Below are positions 1 to 5,636 of a DNA stretch of 6,795 bases, in pieces. A program made the position numbers and the translations under genes. The DNA is taken from NCBI GenBank assembly GCA_030612905.1, contig JAUWNA010000105.1, forward strand, positions 1-6,795, written 5' to 3'. This DNA comes from Promethearchaeota archaeon. GTDB lineage: Archaea; Asgardarchaeota; Lokiarchaeia; Sigyniarchaeales; SOKP01. Numbering within the stretch: the stretch's first letter is position 1; each line of letters starts with the position of its first letter. Under the pieces are notes generated by a model that had not been told where the DNA came from, ran no database searches, and worked only from the letters and a program-made list of their open reading frames with translations.

Positions 1-873
1 TAAATTATGAAGTTGGCGCAGTTGATTATCGTTTAAAGAGCAAATTGTCCTTGATTTTGGATAATTTTCTACCATAACAGTATGGGCGCCATCAGGATTT
101 TTAATCGACTTTTTCTTTTTTTTACCGATAATCCTTTTTAAAACTTCAAATTTATTTTTCTTTATTACAATAGAATCTGGGATAATTAAATTATCAGCAA
201 TCGTATTACCAAGCCCCCATGTGGAATTAATCAACATTTGGTTTGAATCGTTATTGACCACGTTAGAGGTAAATAAAACGCCAGATATTTGTGAATTAAC
301 CATCTTCTGAACAATAACTGCCATATGAACATTCTCCAACGAGAAATTTACACCCAACTTTCTCATATGAAGCATATATAATATTGAACTAGGAGAAAAT
401 AAAGATGCCCAGCAATTTTTTAACGATTGTAATAAATCGTGTAAAGTAAGATTGTGTAAATAACTCTCTGCTTGTCCAGCAAAGGAGAATTTACTTGAAT
501 CCTCGATTGTTGCAGAAGATCTTACGGCAAAAGATAAGTCTATATCCTTTCCCTTAACCAGTTTATTAAAAGCTACTTCGATGCTTTCAATTATTTTTTT
601 AGGAATTTTTGATTCCAAAATTAATCTCGTAATTTTAGCTGAATGATGTAAAATTTCTTTAGGATTTAAGTTCTTTGCTAATAATGTCGTTAATTGTTCG
701 TAGTATTTCGATTCGTTAAGGAATTTCTTGAAACAATTGGTATTGATTATAAATCCAGGGGGAACTTTTGCTTTCATCTTAATTAATTTGATTAAATTAG
801 AACCTTTTCCCCCTAATAATGCCGTATTAGGTTTTGCTTCTGGAAAAAACACAACGAATTCTGATTCTTTCAT
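1..873 (-). CDS. PEP synthase-like ATP-binding (PEP/pyruvate-binding) domain protein, C-terminus cut by window edge
   Basis: I translated 291 codons with no stop from the ATG at 873-871 to the left edge. The product matches the N-terminal ATP-grasp-like domain of PEP synthase and pyruvate phosphate dikinase (PPDK_N family). In order it shows LGGKGSNL (residues 20-27), VPPGF (37-41), FAVRSSATIEDSS (115-127), FAGQAESYL (131-139), CWASLF (154-159), MAVIVQKMVNSQISGVLFTS (184-203) and WGLGN (219-223) followed by IPDSIVI. In the family this domain binds ATP and passes phosphate to a histidine on a swivelling domain. The Glu usual after WGLG is Asn here. The start is fixed: an in-frame TAA lies 10 codons upstream with no other ATG between. 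No Shine-Dalgarno is visible, so the mRNA may be leaderless. Whether a His domain or catalytic barrel follows cannot be seen, but a separate His-domain gene diverges from it at 1078. Confidence 0.93.
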   Translation of the reverse strand, partial: MKESEFVVFFPEAKPNTALLGGKGSNLIKLIKMKAKVPPGFIINTNCFKKFLNESKYYEQLTTLLAKNLNPKEILHHSAKITRLILESKIPKKIIESIEVAFNKLVKGKDIDLSFAVRSSATIEDSSKFSFAGQAESYLHNLTLHDLLQSLKNCWASLFSPSSILYMLHMRKLGVNFSLENVHMAVIVQKMVNSQISGVLFTSNVVNNDSNQMLINSTWGLGNTIADNLIIPDSIVIKKNKFEVLKRIIGKKKKKSIKNPDGAHTVMVENYPKSRTICSLNDNQLRQLHNL

Positions 874-1077
874 GCGATGTTCTTTAAAATAGTAAATAAT
901 TTAATTTGTTTTCTAAATTTTTAAGTATTTAGTTTCTAAGTTAAGGTAAATCATTATATATTTATGTAAAAAATACTAAGAAGGTAAATAAAAAATAATA
1001 ACAATTACGATAAATAACTATAAATTTAAAAAATAATAGATTGATAGTATTTAAAATAAAATTTTTAGTTGATTTAA
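874..1077. promoter_or_regulatory. Divergent intergenic promoter region
   Basis: This very AT-rich spacer of 204 bases separates two divergent starts and must hold both promoters. For the plus gene, TATTTAAAATA around 1048-1058 lies about 25 bases before the ATG. That places the transcription start near the ATG itself and agrees with the missing Shine-Dalgarno, so a leaderless message is likely. For the minus gene, AT-rich candidates lie around 897-908 (short leader or none) and 950-965 (ATATATAATGA on the minus strand). With such base composition these assignments are tentative. Confidence 0.4.
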
Positions 1078-1434
1078 ATGAAAAAAATTGGGGAAGGCCG
1101 CTCTTGTTCGTCAAATTCTGAAGCATTAGGGGAATTTGTTTATATCCAATCTGTGGAAGATGTAATAAATATATTTGATAAGGCCAAAGGGAAAATATGT
1201 ATAGTTGATGATGCTGGTACTACTACTCTTGGTCCAATTTTATCTGATTTAGCAGGAGTATTGTGTCCATTTGGTTCTGAGGGCTCACATCTTGCCATAG
1301 TTTCAAGAGAATTCGAAATACCTTGTGTAATGGGTGTAGAATTTCTAGTAGACGATTGGTCATCGCTGAACGGGAAGAAGGGAAAAATTGTTACGGAAAG
1401 TGAAGACAAGGGTATTATTTATTTACTTGAGTAA
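1078..1434 (+). CDS. Stand-alone PEP-utilizing swivelling (phosphohistidine) domain protein
   Basis: This 118-residue protein is essentially one PEP-utilizers mobile domain, the swivelling carrier of PEP synthase, PPDK and PTS enzyme I. It opens with a degenerate GxGxS-type segment (residues 5-19), has GKICIVDDAGTTTLGPIL (38-55), the signature GSEGSHLAIVSREFEIPCVMG (two parts, 67-86) and ends LNGKKGKIV...KGIIYLLE. His71 in SHLAIVSRE aligns with the phosphorylated histidine. In the family this histidine shuttles phosphate between the ATP-binding domain and an acceptor site. Neither an ATP-binding domain nor a TIM-barrel acceptor domain is present, so the protein needs partners; the obvious donor is the divergent gene at 1-873. 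An in-frame TAA directly before the ATG fixes the start. There is no clear Shine-Dalgarno. The first of the two unknown paralogues begins 66 bases downstream. Confidence 0.92.
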   Translation: MKKIGEGRSCSSNSEALGEFVYIQSVEDVINIFDKAKGKICIVDDAGTTTLGPILSDLAGVLCPFGSEGSHLAIVSREFEIPCVMGVEFLVDDWSSLNGKKGKIVTESEDKGIIYLLE

Positions 1435-1436
1435 TT

Positions 1437-1500
1437 ATCGAAATTAATTTCAATTGAAATTACAAATTATAAAATTATAAAATTATAAGGTGTTGTTTAT
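1437..1500 (+). promoter_or_regulatory. Upstream region of paralogue 1, duplicated at 2903-2958
   Basis: Bases 1437-1476 match 2903-2942 at 37 of 40 positions, so the promoter was duplicated with the gene. Contents: a perfect 18-bp palindrome TAATTTCAATTGAAATTA (1445-1462), then an 8-bp unit ATAAAATT twice in tandem (1469-1484) plus ATAA, which supplies TATA-like sequence. AAGGTG (1487-1492) lies 8 bases before the ATG and is a good archaeal Shine-Dalgarno. The palindrome could be an operator, but AT-rich DNA produces such dyads by chance. The first TATA-like copy lies about 30 bases from the ATG, which would leave little room for a leader containing the Shine-Dalgarno, so the real TATA may lie further up. 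Confidence 0.45.
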
Positions 1501-2865
1501 ATGTTAGGTGATATTAGCGACGAAGAGGCTAACGAACTAATCGTTATGTTTTCTCAAAGTGTTCTAGAAAATTTTCAAACGCGAGGAGTAGTGGAAAGTA
1601 AAATATTTCCTGTAAACCATTACATTCATGTTGCTTGTTATATTTTATACGACCAATCTTATCAATATAATATCTTAAAAGAGGTTGCAAGTAAGATATC
1701 GCCTGAGGACATCGCTAAAAGATCGAAATCCTTGGGTTCACATTCAAATCATTTGGGATTTTATTCTCTATTGATGTTGTATTTGCATGGTCGGGCTGAA
1801 ATTATTTATGATAACCTCATTAAAAAAAAGGCCGGCGAAGATATCGTTGTTGAGCCTGAAAAAAAGAAAAAAGAAACAAAATTCATTATGGACTTTTGGA
1901 AAAGATTGAGCCCTAATTATCTCAACGAAGGGGAGCTAACGCTGGAAACTAAAAAAATAACTTGCCTTTCCGATGATTACATTGAAAACCTAAAAGGCAA
2001 TATGATATCTATAGAAAACAATAAAGATATAATCAAGCAATTAAAACAAACCATTGCCCAACTAACCATCTATAGTTTCCTTTCCCAAGCCGAGTGTCGA
2101 TTTAGCATTTCTGAGCAAGGACCATATTATTTTGAAGGCGACACTGAACCTTTAGTATTTAAAGAATTCCTAGATTTACATACTGGTGACGAAATGTTTG
2201 GAATAGATATGCCTGGAAAAATGCCATATAAAATTACCAAGATTGCACCAGTTCCAAACGTGATATTCGGAATGACGCTTAAAGGTATGAACAAAATCGA
2301 GTTTAATGATTTTGGCACTTTATTTGCAGATCCCACCGATCTTTCTTCAAACATAACATCCATTGGAATTTGGACGAAAGAATTAACGCATCCAAAAGAT
2401 CTTAGGTATCCTAATAATTTAGGTGCTTTAAAACCCCTTTCGCTTAACATCTTAACCGAACTATCGGAATTCGCAAAAATTGCAACGAAAGAATTATATC
2501 TTGATATATCGAAATGGAACTATATTAAAAAATTGATGTTTGGGAGCAATGTTTATGTTAATAGAGTCGCAAGTTCATGCGCCCAATTCGCGGGAATAGA
2601 AGATAATTATAACTGGTCATGGCCTTTTGACTATGCTGCGGGTAAACCATTGGAAACCGACTTAGTGGACAAAGAAAAAATAGATTTCTACATTGATGTA
2701 TTAGGGGGAAAAGTAAAGACTAGCCAGGACGAAAAAGAAGGAACGAAATCTGAAATTGCATCTTTAGAAAAATACAAAGGTATACATCCCTTTCTTCCGA
2801 GAATGTTTAGGGGTAAAAGACTCCGAAAATTAGACCCGTTTTATTATTTTTTACAAGATGAATAA
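1501..2865 (+). CDS. Unrecognised 454-residue protein, paralogue 1 of a tandem pair
   Basis: I do not recognise this family. The protein has no signal peptide and no membrane helix. Residues 1-110 look helical, 111-126 form a Lys/Glu-rich probable linker, 157-186 are charged and helical, and the C-terminal two thirds mixes strands and loops with many aromatic residues. Segments identical in paralogue 2, and so likely important, include residues 44-69, 157-186 (SDDYIENLKG onward), GPYYFE (207-212), NVIFGMTL (253-260), FADPTD (275-280) and the near-identical NWSWPFDYAAGKPL (371-384). No metal, nucleotide or catalytic motif stands out, so no function is offered. AAGGTG 8 bases upstream supports the ATG at 1501. 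It lies 66 bases after the phosphohistidine-domain gene on the same strand and could be co-transcribed with it, though it also has its own duplicated upstream region. Confidence 0.9.
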   Translation: MLGDISDEEANELIVMFSQSVLENFQTRGVVESKIFPVNHYIHVACYILYDQSYQYNILKEVASKISPEDIAKRSKSLGSHSNHLGFYSLLMLYLHGRAEIIYDNLIKKKAGEDIVVEPEKKKKETKFIMDFWKRLSPNYLNEGELTLETKKITCLSDDYIENLKGNMISIENNKDIIKQLKQTIAQLTIYSFLSQAECRFSISEQGPYYFEGDTEPLVFKEFLDLHTGDEMFGIDMPGKMPYKITKIAPVPNVIFGMTLKGMNKIEFNDFGTLFADPTDLSSNITSIGIWTKELTHPKDLRYPNNLGALKPLSLNILTELSEFAKIATKELYLDISKWNYIKKLMFGSNVYVNRVASSCAQFAGIEDNYNWSWPFDYAAGKPLETDLVDKEKIDFYIDVLGGKVKTSQDEKEGTKSEIASLEKYKGIHPFLPRMFRGKRLRKLDPFYYFLQDE

Positions 2866-2874
2866 CTAATGTTA

Positions 2875-2900
2875 GATTTAATTATAATAAAAAGTAAAAT
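2875..2900. repeat. 26-bp repeat, copy 1 (after paralogue 1)
   Basis: The stretch starting GATTTAAT and ending AAAAAGTAAAAT begins 10 bases after the stop of paralogue 1. It recurs at 4577-4602 with one mismatch (T to G). Here it sits upstream of the promoter of paralogue 2. The downstream bases (to about 2919) also resemble those after the second copy. The most economical reading is that it is part of the ancestral 3' flank of the duplicated unit. Confidence 0.6.
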
Positions 2901-2902
2901 CT

Positions 2903-2958
2903 ATCAAAATTATTTTCAATTAAAATTACAAATTATAAAATTTTAGGGCGTTGTTTAT
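2903..2958 (+). promoter_or_regulatory. Upstream region of paralogue 2, copy of 1437-1500
   Basis: The first 40 bases match the region upstream of paralogue 1 at 37 positions. Three substitutions (at 2906, 2913 and 2922) break the palindrome seen in copy 1. One 8-bp ATAAAATT unit is missing, so the TATA-like element is 8 bases closer to the start. The Shine-Dalgarno-like element is GGGCG (2946-2950) instead of AAGGTG, at the same distance from the ATG. These differences could give the two paralogues different expression. Confidence 0.45.
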
Positions 2959-4326
2959 ATGTTAGGTGATATTAGTGACGAAGAAGTTAATGAACTAATC
3001 GTGATGTTTTCTAAGAGCGTAGTAGAAAATATTCTAACGCGAGGCGTAGTGGAAAGTAAAATATTTCCTGTAAACCATTACCTTGGCGTTGCTTGTTATA
3101 TTTTATACGACCAATCTTATCAATATAATATCTTAAAAGAAGTTGCAAGTAAGATATCGCCTGAGGAGCTCGCCAGAAGGTCGAAATCCTTGGGCCCAGG
3201 ATTAAACCAATTAGCTTTTTATTCTACATGTATGTTGTATTTGCATGGTCGAGCTCAAGTTATACATGATAACCTCAGTAAAATAAAGGCTGGTGAAACT
3301 AATATCGTTGTTGAGCCTGAAACGAAGAAAAAAGAAACAAAATTCATTCTGGACTTTTGGAAAAGATTGAGCCCCAATTATCTCAATGACGAGACACTAA
3401 TATTGAAAAATAAACGAATTACCTACCTTTCCGATGATTACATTGAAAACCTAAAAGGCAATATGATATCTATAGAAAATAATAAAGATATAATCAAGCA
3501 ATTAAAACAAACCATCGCTCATTTAACCATCTATAGTTTTCTTTCCCGAGCCGAGTGTAGAATGAGCATATCTGAGAATGGACCATATTATTTTGAAGAC
3601 AACACTGAACCTTTAATATTCAAAGAATTCCTAGAACTGCATACTTGTGAGGAAATGTTTGAATTAGATATGACTGGAAATATGCCATATAAAATCACCA
3701 ATATTGCGCCAGTTCAAAATGTGATATTTGGAATGACGCTTAAAGATATGAACAAAATCGAGTTTAATGATTGGTGCACTTTATTTGCCGATCCAACCGA
3801 TTTTTCTTCAAACATAACGTCAATAGGGATTTGGACAAGAGAATTATCGCACCCAAAAGATCTTAGATATCCTGATTATTTAGGTGAATTAAAACCCCTC
3901 TCGCTTAATATCTTAGAAGAACTGTCGAAATTTGCAAAAAGTGCCACGAAAGAATTATATATTGATATATCGAAATGGAACTTTACTAAAAGATTGCTTT
4001 TTGGAAGTCACATTTATGTTAATAGCCTCTTAAGTGTGTGTGCTCAATACGCAGGTATAGAAGATAACTTTAACTGGACTTGGCCTTTTGACTATGCATC
4101 GGGTAAACCACTTAAAACTGACTTAATAGACAAAGAAAAAATCGATTTCTACATTGATAAATTAGGGAAAAAAGTGAAGACTAGCGAAGACGAAAAAGAA
4201 GCAGAGAAAGTGCAAATCGCAGCTTTAGAAAAATACGAAGGTGTACATCCATTTATGACGCGACTCTTTAGGAGTAGAAGAGCCCAAAAATTAGACCCAT
4301 TTTATTATAAATTACAAGATGAATAG
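2959..4326 (+). CDS. Unrecognised 455-residue protein, paralogue 2 of a tandem pair
   Basis: About 79% identical to the protein encoded at 1501-2865 by my own count (roughly 97 differences, one single-residue insertion near residue 114). The two align end to end, both starting MLGDISDEE and ending LQDE. No signal peptide, membrane helix or recognised catalytic motif is seen. Differences concentrate in a few patches (residues 79-91, 107-121, 143-152, 353-358 and 411-421), while long blocks are invariant, including at synonymous sites. Changes such as FG to WC at residues 272-273 and the gain of Cys near 230 and 273 could alter a binding site, but this is speculation. It starts 93 bases after the stop of paralogue 1 and ends with TAG. 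On the opposite strand, an intrinsic-terminator-like hairpin ends 16 bases past its stop. Confidence 0.9.
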   Translation: MLGDISDEEVNELIVMFSKSVVENILTRGVVESKIFPVNHYLGVACYILYDQSYQYNILKEVASKISPEELARRSKSLGPGLNQLAFYSTCMLYLHGRAQVIHDNLSKIKAGETNIVVEPETKKKETKFILDFWKRLSPNYLNDETLILKNKRITYLSDDYIENLKGNMISIENNKDIIKQLKQTIAHLTIYSFLSRAECRMSISENGPYYFEDNTEPLIFKEFLELHTCEEMFELDMTGNMPYKITNIAPVQNVIFGMTLKDMNKIEFNDWCTLFADPTDFSSNITSIGIWTRELSHPKDLRYPDYLGELKPLSLNILEELSKFAKSATKELYIDISKWNFTKRLLFGSHIYVNSLLSVCAQYAGIEDNFNWTWPFDYASGKPLKTDLIDKEKIDFYIDKLGKKVKTSEDEKEAEKVQIAALEKYEGVHPFMTRLFRSRRAQKLDPFYYKLQDE

Positions 4327-4341
4327 TTAATCATACTTACC

Positions 4342-4371
4342 AAAAAAAAAGGGAAAAAATATAGTTTTCCC
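4342..4371 (-). terminator. Intrinsic-type terminator on the minus strand
   Basis: Read on the minus strand, GGGAAAA (4371-4365) pairs with TTTTCCC (4357-4351) around a 7-base loop, and nine T follow at once (4350-4342). This is the classic hairpin plus U-tract layout; in archaea the U-tract alone can end transcription. On the plus strand the same hairpin is followed by CGC, not by T, so it would not serve paralogue 2. It ends either a small RNA starting near 4466 or a long 3' extension of the AttH-like mRNA. Confidence 0.7.
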
Positions 4372-4410
4372 GCGTATAGGGTATTACAAACACCCAAGCG
4401 GGAGAAGCAT

Positions 4411-4440
4411 CTAGGGAGTAGTATCACAAGTTCCAGGCAT
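4411..4440 (-). CDS. Possible 9-codon mini-ORF, MPGTCDTTP, ending in UAG
   Basis: ATG at 4440-4438 opens a nine-residue peptide MPGTCDTTP closed by TAG (4413-4411). GAGGT (4453-4449) lies 8 bases before the ATG, an ideal distance and a 5-base match to the archaeal anti-Shine-Dalgarno. If UAG were read through, the frame continues MLLPLGCL and ends at TAA, making 18 codons. The ATG directly after the TAG could also be used by re-initiation. Nothing proves translation: an ORF this short can occur by chance, and the ribosome site could sit in a stem. Possible roles are a leader peptide controlling the downstream terminator, or a small peptide in its own right. Confidence 0.3.
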   Translation of the reverse strand: MPGTCDTTP

Positions 4441-4486
4441 TTTAGCCTACCTCAAATTATTTTGATGAAATTTAGATTGATTATTG

Positions 4487-4494
4487 TATATAAA
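4487..4494 (-). promoter_or_regulatory. Consensus archaeal TATA box for the minus-strand small RNA
   Basis: The minus strand reads TTTATATA, an exact match to the common archaeal box A consensus and the best TATA box in the window. It predicts initiation near 4462-4467. A purine-rich BRE is not obvious: the bases just upstream are AGCAGG. A second, weaker box (TTTTTATATC, around 4568-4559) lies further upstream on the same strand. Confidence 0.5.
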
Positions 4495-4496
4495 CC

Positions 4497-4527
4497 TGCT
4501 ATCTTCAACCAACGGTTTCTAATAGCA
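4497..4527. repeat. Inverted repeat (two-level hairpin) next to the TATA box
   Basis: TGCTAT (4497-4502) pairs with ATAGCA (4522-4527), and within it AACC (4507-4510) pairs with GGTT (4514-4517) across AAC. The two stems are separated by a symmetric internal loop of four bases on each side. It lies directly upstream of the minus-strand TATA box, where an archaeal operator or activator site would sit. It may instead be a structural remnant of a mobile element. Confidence 0.4.
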
Positions 4528-4576
4528 TTATTCTATCTCACAATATTTATTCATAAATAGATATAAAAACATAACC

Positions 4577-4602
4577 GATTTAATGATAATAAAAAGTAAA
4601 AT
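4577..4602. repeat. 26-bp repeat, copy 2 (beyond the small-RNA unit)
   Basis: Matches 2875-2900 at 25 of 26 positions. Copy 1 begins 10 bases after the stop of paralogue 1, whereas this copy begins 251 bases after the stop of paralogue 2. The extra 240 or so bases hold the small-RNA unit. Read on the minus strand the repeat is T-rich (ACTTTTTATTATC) and lies 34 bases past the stop of the AttH-like gene, so it might also end that transcript. Confidence 0.6.
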
Positions 4603-4635
4603 GAAATAAAATATTTCAAACTTTGACTCATAGCA

Positions 4636-5628
4636 TTAATTTCGCGTTGTGGATAAATACTCCGAAATGCCATCGCCTTCTTTACCATCGAAAGTAAATA
4701 CTGCTACTTGCTCGTAAATCTCAGTTAATCCTTTCTCGGATGGAAGAGGTAAATATTGCGAAAATATTGTTTTTGATTCTATGGTTCTTTTCTTTCCATT
4801 TTCATCCGTTATTACAAATGTTGATGAAACAGGTGTTTTTTCGTTTTTTTTCGTTTTTGTGGTCACTTCTATGTTTTTTATTCTAATATTATCAGCACCT
4901 ATAGAATAAATTATTCCATCTTGTTTTACTTCACCAAGGGCTTCAGCTTTGTAAAAATTTATTGTCTCATCTTCAAACTGGGCAACAACCCAATTCCACG
5001 AATCAATTCCGCCCCAATCTCTAATTCCCCAGCTGTGATCGCGGTGACCGAAACCTTTAATGGTTCGCGTTTCAATTACTTCCCCCTTTTTCTTCAGAAT
5101 TAAAGTACCTGTAGCTACCATAGGTTGTTCATAATGCATCTGAGCAAATACTAGCTCTGTCTTAGTATAATCCTCCTCCTTAAGAAATGCTAATGGATCC
5201 GTGCCCGCAGCTGAATTAAATACTGGAAACCTTCCCTCAAGGTTAACACCTAAATCAACTTGACTATTTATGAATTTAATTGTCCATTGCTTCATTGGTT
5301 TGACGCAGTAGTATTTTACTTTCTTATCGATTTCCCAAGTATTAGTAGGCATTTTTTCAAGAGGAATTTCCTGAAAATAAACTTTAGCCTTACCATCAAT
5401 TATCAGCAAAACTAAAACCAGAGACTTCTTTTTATCCATGTGGTAAGATAATCTCGTAACTAAAAAAACGTTATTTTGGCGATCAATAAAATTGAAGTAC
5501 CAACTCTCGTTATGGAATGGAGGAAACTTTCCCCAATCGTGGCTATATTCATCTTTATCTAATAAATCAAAACTACCATTAACCTGTTTCTTTTGTTTTT
5601 TCTCTTCTGTCATAATACATCCATTCAA
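4636..5628 (-). CDS. AttH/CrtC-like (lipocalin-type beta-barrel) protein with GHRDHSWG motif
   Basis: 330 residues, no signal peptide or membrane helix. The signature is GFGHRDHSWGIRDW (residues 192-205), preceded by HYEQP (165-169) and MVATGTL (170-176) and followed by WNWVVAQFED (211-220); near the end comes GKEGDGISEY (315-324). This pattern is typical of the two-domain AttH/hydroxyneurosporene-hydratase (CrtC)-like fold, which includes many uncharacterised DUF7064/DUF7065-type proteins. CrtC itself adds water to carotenoids; for most other members the substrate is unknown, so only the fold is asserted. An early ESWYFNF (41-47) fits the N-terminal barrel. The start is a TTG at 5628: AGGAG (5641-5637) lies 8 bases upstream, whereas the next in-frame ATG, at 5613, is 23 bases away. 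The gene is divergent from a small membrane protein and convergent with paralogue 2. Confidence 0.82.
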   Translation of the reverse strand: MNGCIMTEEKKQKKQVNGSFDLLDKDEYSHDWGKFPPFHNESWYFNFIDRQNNVFLVTRLSYHMDKKKSLVLVLLIIDGKAKVYFQEIPLEKMPTNTWEIDKKVKYYCVKPMKQWTIKFINSQVDLGVNLEGRFPVFNSAAGTDPLAFLKEEDYTKTELVFAQMHYEQPMVATGTLILKKKGEVIETRTIKGFGHRDHSWGIRDWGGIDSWNWVVAQFEDETINFYKAEALGEVKQDGIIYSIGADNIRIKNIEVTTKTKKNEKTPVSSTFVITDENGKKRTIESKTIFSQYLPLPSEKGLTEIYEQVAVFTFDGKEGDGISEYLSTTRN

Positions 5629-5636
5629 AAAGTTTT

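Larger units (their letters stand above)
4342..4466 (-). ncRNA. Predicted structured small RNA or leader-like transcript, about 125 nt
   Basis: No known RNA family is recognised. The evidence is the layout: a consensus TATA box at 4494-4487 puts a transcription start near 4466, and a hairpin plus T9 ends the unit at 4342. Two structured parts are visible. In the 5' part, GGUAG (4451-4447) can pair with CUACU (4421-4417), covering a GAGGU ribosome-binding site. In the 3' part, CCCGC (4402-4398) can pair with GCGGG (4373-4369), enclosing GGGU (4395-4392) with ACCC (4382-4379). The GCGGG strand shares three G with the terminator stem (GGG, 4371-4369), so the two folds exclude each other. No minus-strand gene follows the terminator, so it does not look like an ordinary riboswitch in front of a gene. 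It may be a small regulatory RNA, a mini-mRNA, or part of a longer 3' UTR. Confidence 0.45.
4327..4635. other. 309-base gene-poor interval with a minus-strand small transcription unit
   Basis: This stretch separates convergent genes and has no long ORF. Its left half (about 4350-4450) is visibly richer in G and C than the other intergenic regions and contains several stems. On the minus strand it reads as TATA box (4494-4487), transcript, 9-codon ORF, alternative stems and terminator, annotated separately. A hairpin-forming dyad lies at 4497-4527, and the second copy of a 26-bp repeat lies at 4577-4602. The last 30 bases before the stop of the AttH-like gene show nothing notable. Confidence 0.6.

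Noticed and set aside
1140..1409. 89-codon minus-strand ORF
   Set aside because: It lies wholly opposite the phosphohistidine-domain gene, whose protein has clear family motifs; no ribosome site or family match.
2127..2450. 107-codon minus-strand ORF
   Set aside because: A shadow inside paralogue 1, which is conserved in paralogue 2 in its own reading frame.
4351..4371. Hairpin as terminator of paralogue 2 on the plus strand
   Set aside because: On the plus strand the stem is followed by CGCGT with no T tract; the T tract lies on the minus-strand side.
4380..4450. Possible tRNA or tRNA-like fold in the GC-richer stretch
   Set aside because: No T-loop consensus, no acceptor stem with the right spacing and no anticodon arm could be assembled on either strand.
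4462..4468. TTGATGA resembling a C box of a C/D guide RNA on the plus strand
   Set aside because: The first base does not fit RTGATGA, and no CTGA D box follows at a suitable distance.
4327..4602. Insertion sequence or miniature transposon
   Set aside because: No transposase gene, no terminal inverted repeats at the edges and no clear target-site duplication; only the shifted 26-bp flank hints at insertion, so it is reported as a finding and not as a mobile element.
4921..5103. 60-codon plus-strand ORF
   Set aside because: Antisense to the AttH-like signature region, with no start signals.
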